Source: Candidatus Aenigmatarchaeota archaeon (lineage in GTDB: Archaea > Aenigmatarchaeota > Aenigmatarchaeia > JACPZZ01). Taken from it: 6,060 nucleotides of DNA. Shown here piece after piece: positions 5,186-6,060 of this stretch (position 1 is the stretch's first letter; every line of letters starts with the position of its first letter). The notes below the pieces were generated by a model. It was not told the origin of the DNA. It saw only the letters and a program-made list of their open reading frames with translations, and did no database searches. Position numbers and translations under genes: made by a program. The stretch covers positions 1-6,060 of the forward strand of contig JACQNY010000078.1 in the NCBI GenBank assembly GCA_016202795.1, in the 5' to 3' direction.

Positions 5186-5818
5186 TCATTGTAATTTTAC
5201 CGCCACCTTCGCGGCCAGATAACCGAAAACAAAACCGCCGATGTGCGCGAAAAAAGCCACATTGCTGCCGCCGTAACCTGCGAGCGTAGCAAATCCGAAA
5301 AACAATTGTATGGCAAACCAAAATCCTACAACAACCCACGCCGGCATTTCATTTACCCAATAACCCGAGGATGTCGTTATTCTGGACTTCGGAAAAGCGA
5401 CAAGGTAAAACCCTAATATGCCCGAAACCGCGCCCGATGCGCCTATTGACGGAATCGCAGACAAAGGATCGGTTATGTATTGTGTTAGTGACGCAACAAT
5501 GCCTGACATAATGTAAAGAAAAATGAACTTTAACGTTCCGAGCTTATCTTCGACATTATCGCCGAATATCCACAGGTACCACATGTTACCGAATATATGG
5601 TCGAAACCTGCGTGCAGGAACATTGAAGTGAAAATTGTCATGACCGAAAAATATGACGGAAACAAATCCGGCACAAAACCGAACGTTTGTATTATACGCT
5701 CGAAATCAGAAAGGCTCATGATAAATATTATTAAATTAGCCGCGATCAGCGAAGCTGTGGCTATGGGAAATTTTCCGGTTTTTATAGAGTCCCCGTATGG
5801 AAAGAATTGCCCTTTCAT
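5186..5818 (-). CDS. Rhomboid family intramembrane serine protease
   Basis: Rhomboids cleave membrane proteins inside the lipid bilayer using a Ser-His dyad. The protein has 210 residues with about six hydrophobic segments (roughly 17-36, 58-80, 95-115, 126-142, 158-180, 187-206) and little outside the core. Catalytic Ser128 sits in GASGAVSGILG and His192 in AHIGGFVFGYLA. The oxyanion-side motif HAGFDHIFGNMWYLWIFGDNVED (69-91) includes His74 and Asn78. All expected catalytic residues are present. The ATG at 5818 follows an AT-rich box by about 25 bases. The substrate is unknown. The last bases before the stop fall at the inferred left end of the TnpB element, so codon 210 (Gln) and TGA probably come from the element. 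The catalytic core is unaffected. It lies downstream of the deaminase on the same strand. Confidence 0.94.
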   Translation of the reverse strand: MKGQFFPYGDSIKTGKFPIATASLIAANLIIFIMSLSDFERIIQTFGFVPDLFPSYFSVMTIFTSMFLHAGFDHIFGNMWYLWIFGDNVEDKLGTLKFIFLYIMSGIVASLTQYITDPLSAIPSIGASGAVSGILGFYLVAFPKSRITTSSGYWVNEMPAWVVVGFWFAIQLFFGFATLAGYGGSNVAFFAHIGGFVFGYLAAKVAVKLQ

Positions 5819-5836
5819 GAGAGTTTATTCGCCTTT

Positions 5837-5850
5837 GTAAAATAAATCAA
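5837..5850 (-). promoter_or_regulatory. Putative rhomboid promoter (TATA-like)
   Basis: TTGATTTATTTTAC on the minus strand (5850 to 5837) centres about 25 bases before the rhomboid ATG at 5818, consistent with a leaderless transcript. It lies in the 33-base gap after the deaminase stop. The same T-rich string could also end deaminase transcription. Confidence 0.42.
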
Positions 5851-5851
5851 A

Positions 5852-6060
5852 TTAAAAGCACAGCGGATCCGCTGATTTCTCTTTCAACACCTTCGGGTCG
5901 AAATGGATCAGTTCGACCTTGGCATCGCTCAAGAATCTTCGTGCATGTTCGCCCGGATAATCGCCCGCATAAACTATCCTCTTAACGCCAGCGTTGATCA
6001 GGTTCTTCGCGCACGCAACGCAAACGCCTGCGGTAATGTATAACGTCGCTCCGTCCGTGC
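5852..6060 (-). CDS. dCMP deaminase / ComEB-type deaminase, C-terminal part
   Basis: Only the last 68 residues are visible; the N-terminus lies beyond the right edge. The segment TDGATLYITAGVCVACAKNL followed by INAGVKRIVYAGDYPGEHA aligns by eye with the C-terminal half of dCMP deaminases and Bacillus ComEB (pattern TDGxxxYVTxxPCxxCxKxxIxAGI). These zinc enzymes hydrolyse dCMP to dUMP for thymidylate synthesis. The two zinc cysteines are present as CVAC, but the near-universal proline before the first cysteine is replaced by valine (GVCVAC). The catalytic His-Ala-Glu motif is off the window, so activity cannot be judged. The protein ends in ADPLCF, in a 14-bp palindrome region. A different nucleotide deaminase is possible. 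Confidence 0.85.
   Translation of the reverse strand, partial: TDGATLYITAGVCVACAKNLINAGVKRIVYAGDYPGEHARRFLSDAKVELIHFDPKVLKEKSADPLCF
5861..5874 (-). repeat. 14-bp perfect palindrome at the deaminase 3' end
   Basis: CAGCGGATCCGCTG is its own reverse complement and can form CAGCG/CGCTG around GATC. On the minus strand it is followed by TGCTTTTAATTTGATTTATTTT-like T-rich sequence, so it could contribute to termination after the deaminase. It also encodes in-frame residues near the C-terminus, and a 14-bp palindrome may be coincidence. Confidence 0.4.

Larger units (their letters stand above)
3938..5190 (-). mobile_element. IS200/IS605-family element, tnpB only (IS1341-like)
   Basis: The element carries a complete tnpB but no tnpA, so it would need a Y1 transposase supplied in trans. 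Both ends carry related imperfect palindromes rather than inverted terminal repeats, as in this family. The right-end hairpin is CCCACGAA/TTCGTGGG (3948-3955, 3960-3967). The left-end hairpin is CACGAT/ATCGTG (5153-5158, 5164-5169). On the minus strand the left hairpin is preceded by AAAG (5175-5172), and TTAC lies at 5194-5191. In Helicobacter IS608, TTAC is the insertion site and AAAG the guide that recognises it. By analogy the left boundary is placed just after TTAC, and the right boundary after the sequence GATGTCA or GATGTCAG, ending at 3939 or 3938. The total is about 1.25 kb. Boundaries are inferred to within a few bases at best. Confidence 0.72.

Noticed and set aside
5022..5190. tnpA transposase gene or remnant upstream of tnpB
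   Set aside because: Only 170 bases separate tnpB from the rhomboid, and no HUH motif or Y1 tyrosine context is readable in any frame.
5523..5840. 105-codon plus-strand ORF opposite the rhomboid gene
   Set aside because: It is antisense to the rhomboid core and its promoter; composition mirrors the opposite strand.
1..6060. CRISPR array or defence system
   Set aside because: No regularly spaced direct repeats are visible, and apart from TnpB no nuclease or defence gene is present.

Overview
The window looks archaeal. The evidence is an archaeal class I CCA-adding enzyme, a Trm56-type tRNA 2'-O-methyltransferase (a family essentially confined to Archaea), a tRNA-Gln gene interrupted by an intron at position 37/38 and lacking an encoded CCA, and AT-rich TATA-like boxes about 25 bases upstream of start codons (leaderless or nearly leaderless mRNAs). 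I cannot assign a phylum from the sequence; a small-genome (DPANN-type) archaeon is possible but is only a guess.

Layout. Bases 1-737 (minus): the N-terminal 245 codons of orotate phosphoribosyltransferase (pyrE), running off the left edge. Bases 738-909: a divergent intergenic region with promoter-like AT-rich boxes and a perfect 10-bp hairpin. Bases 910-1035 (plus): tRNA-Gln(UUG) with a 53-base intron, followed by a second perfect hairpin of 11 bp. Bases 1099-1617 (plus): trm56. Bases 1623-3907 (minus): RNase Z and the CCA-adding enzyme, two bases apart, cca first in transcription order. Bases about 3938-5190: an IS200/IS605-family element with tnpB and no tnpA, bounded by related terminal hairpins. 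Bases 5186-5818 (minus): an intramembrane rhomboid protease whose last codon and stop appear to be supplied by the element. Bases 5852-6060 (minus): the C-terminus of a dCMP/ComEB-type deaminase.

How it fits together. Bases 910-3907 form a compact tRNA-maturation neighbourhood: an intron-containing, CCA-less tRNA gene, the enzyme that methylates C56 of the T-loop, the endonuclease that removes the 3' trailer, and the enzyme that adds CCA. The tRNA encoded here has the features those enzymes need (C56 in a TTCGAAT loop, no genomic CCA). On the minus strand, deaminase, rhomboid, cca and rnz share orientation. If the TnpB element is removed, rhomboid and cca would lie only a few tens of bases apart, so the element probably split an earlier tight array.

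Points most worth a second look: the tRNA-Gln gene bracketed by two perfect hairpins, each 9-10 bases away from the mature ends; the inferred TTAC insertion site and the resulting TnpB guide that would cover the cca promoter; and a 24-codon cysteine-containing ORF just upstream of tnpB.
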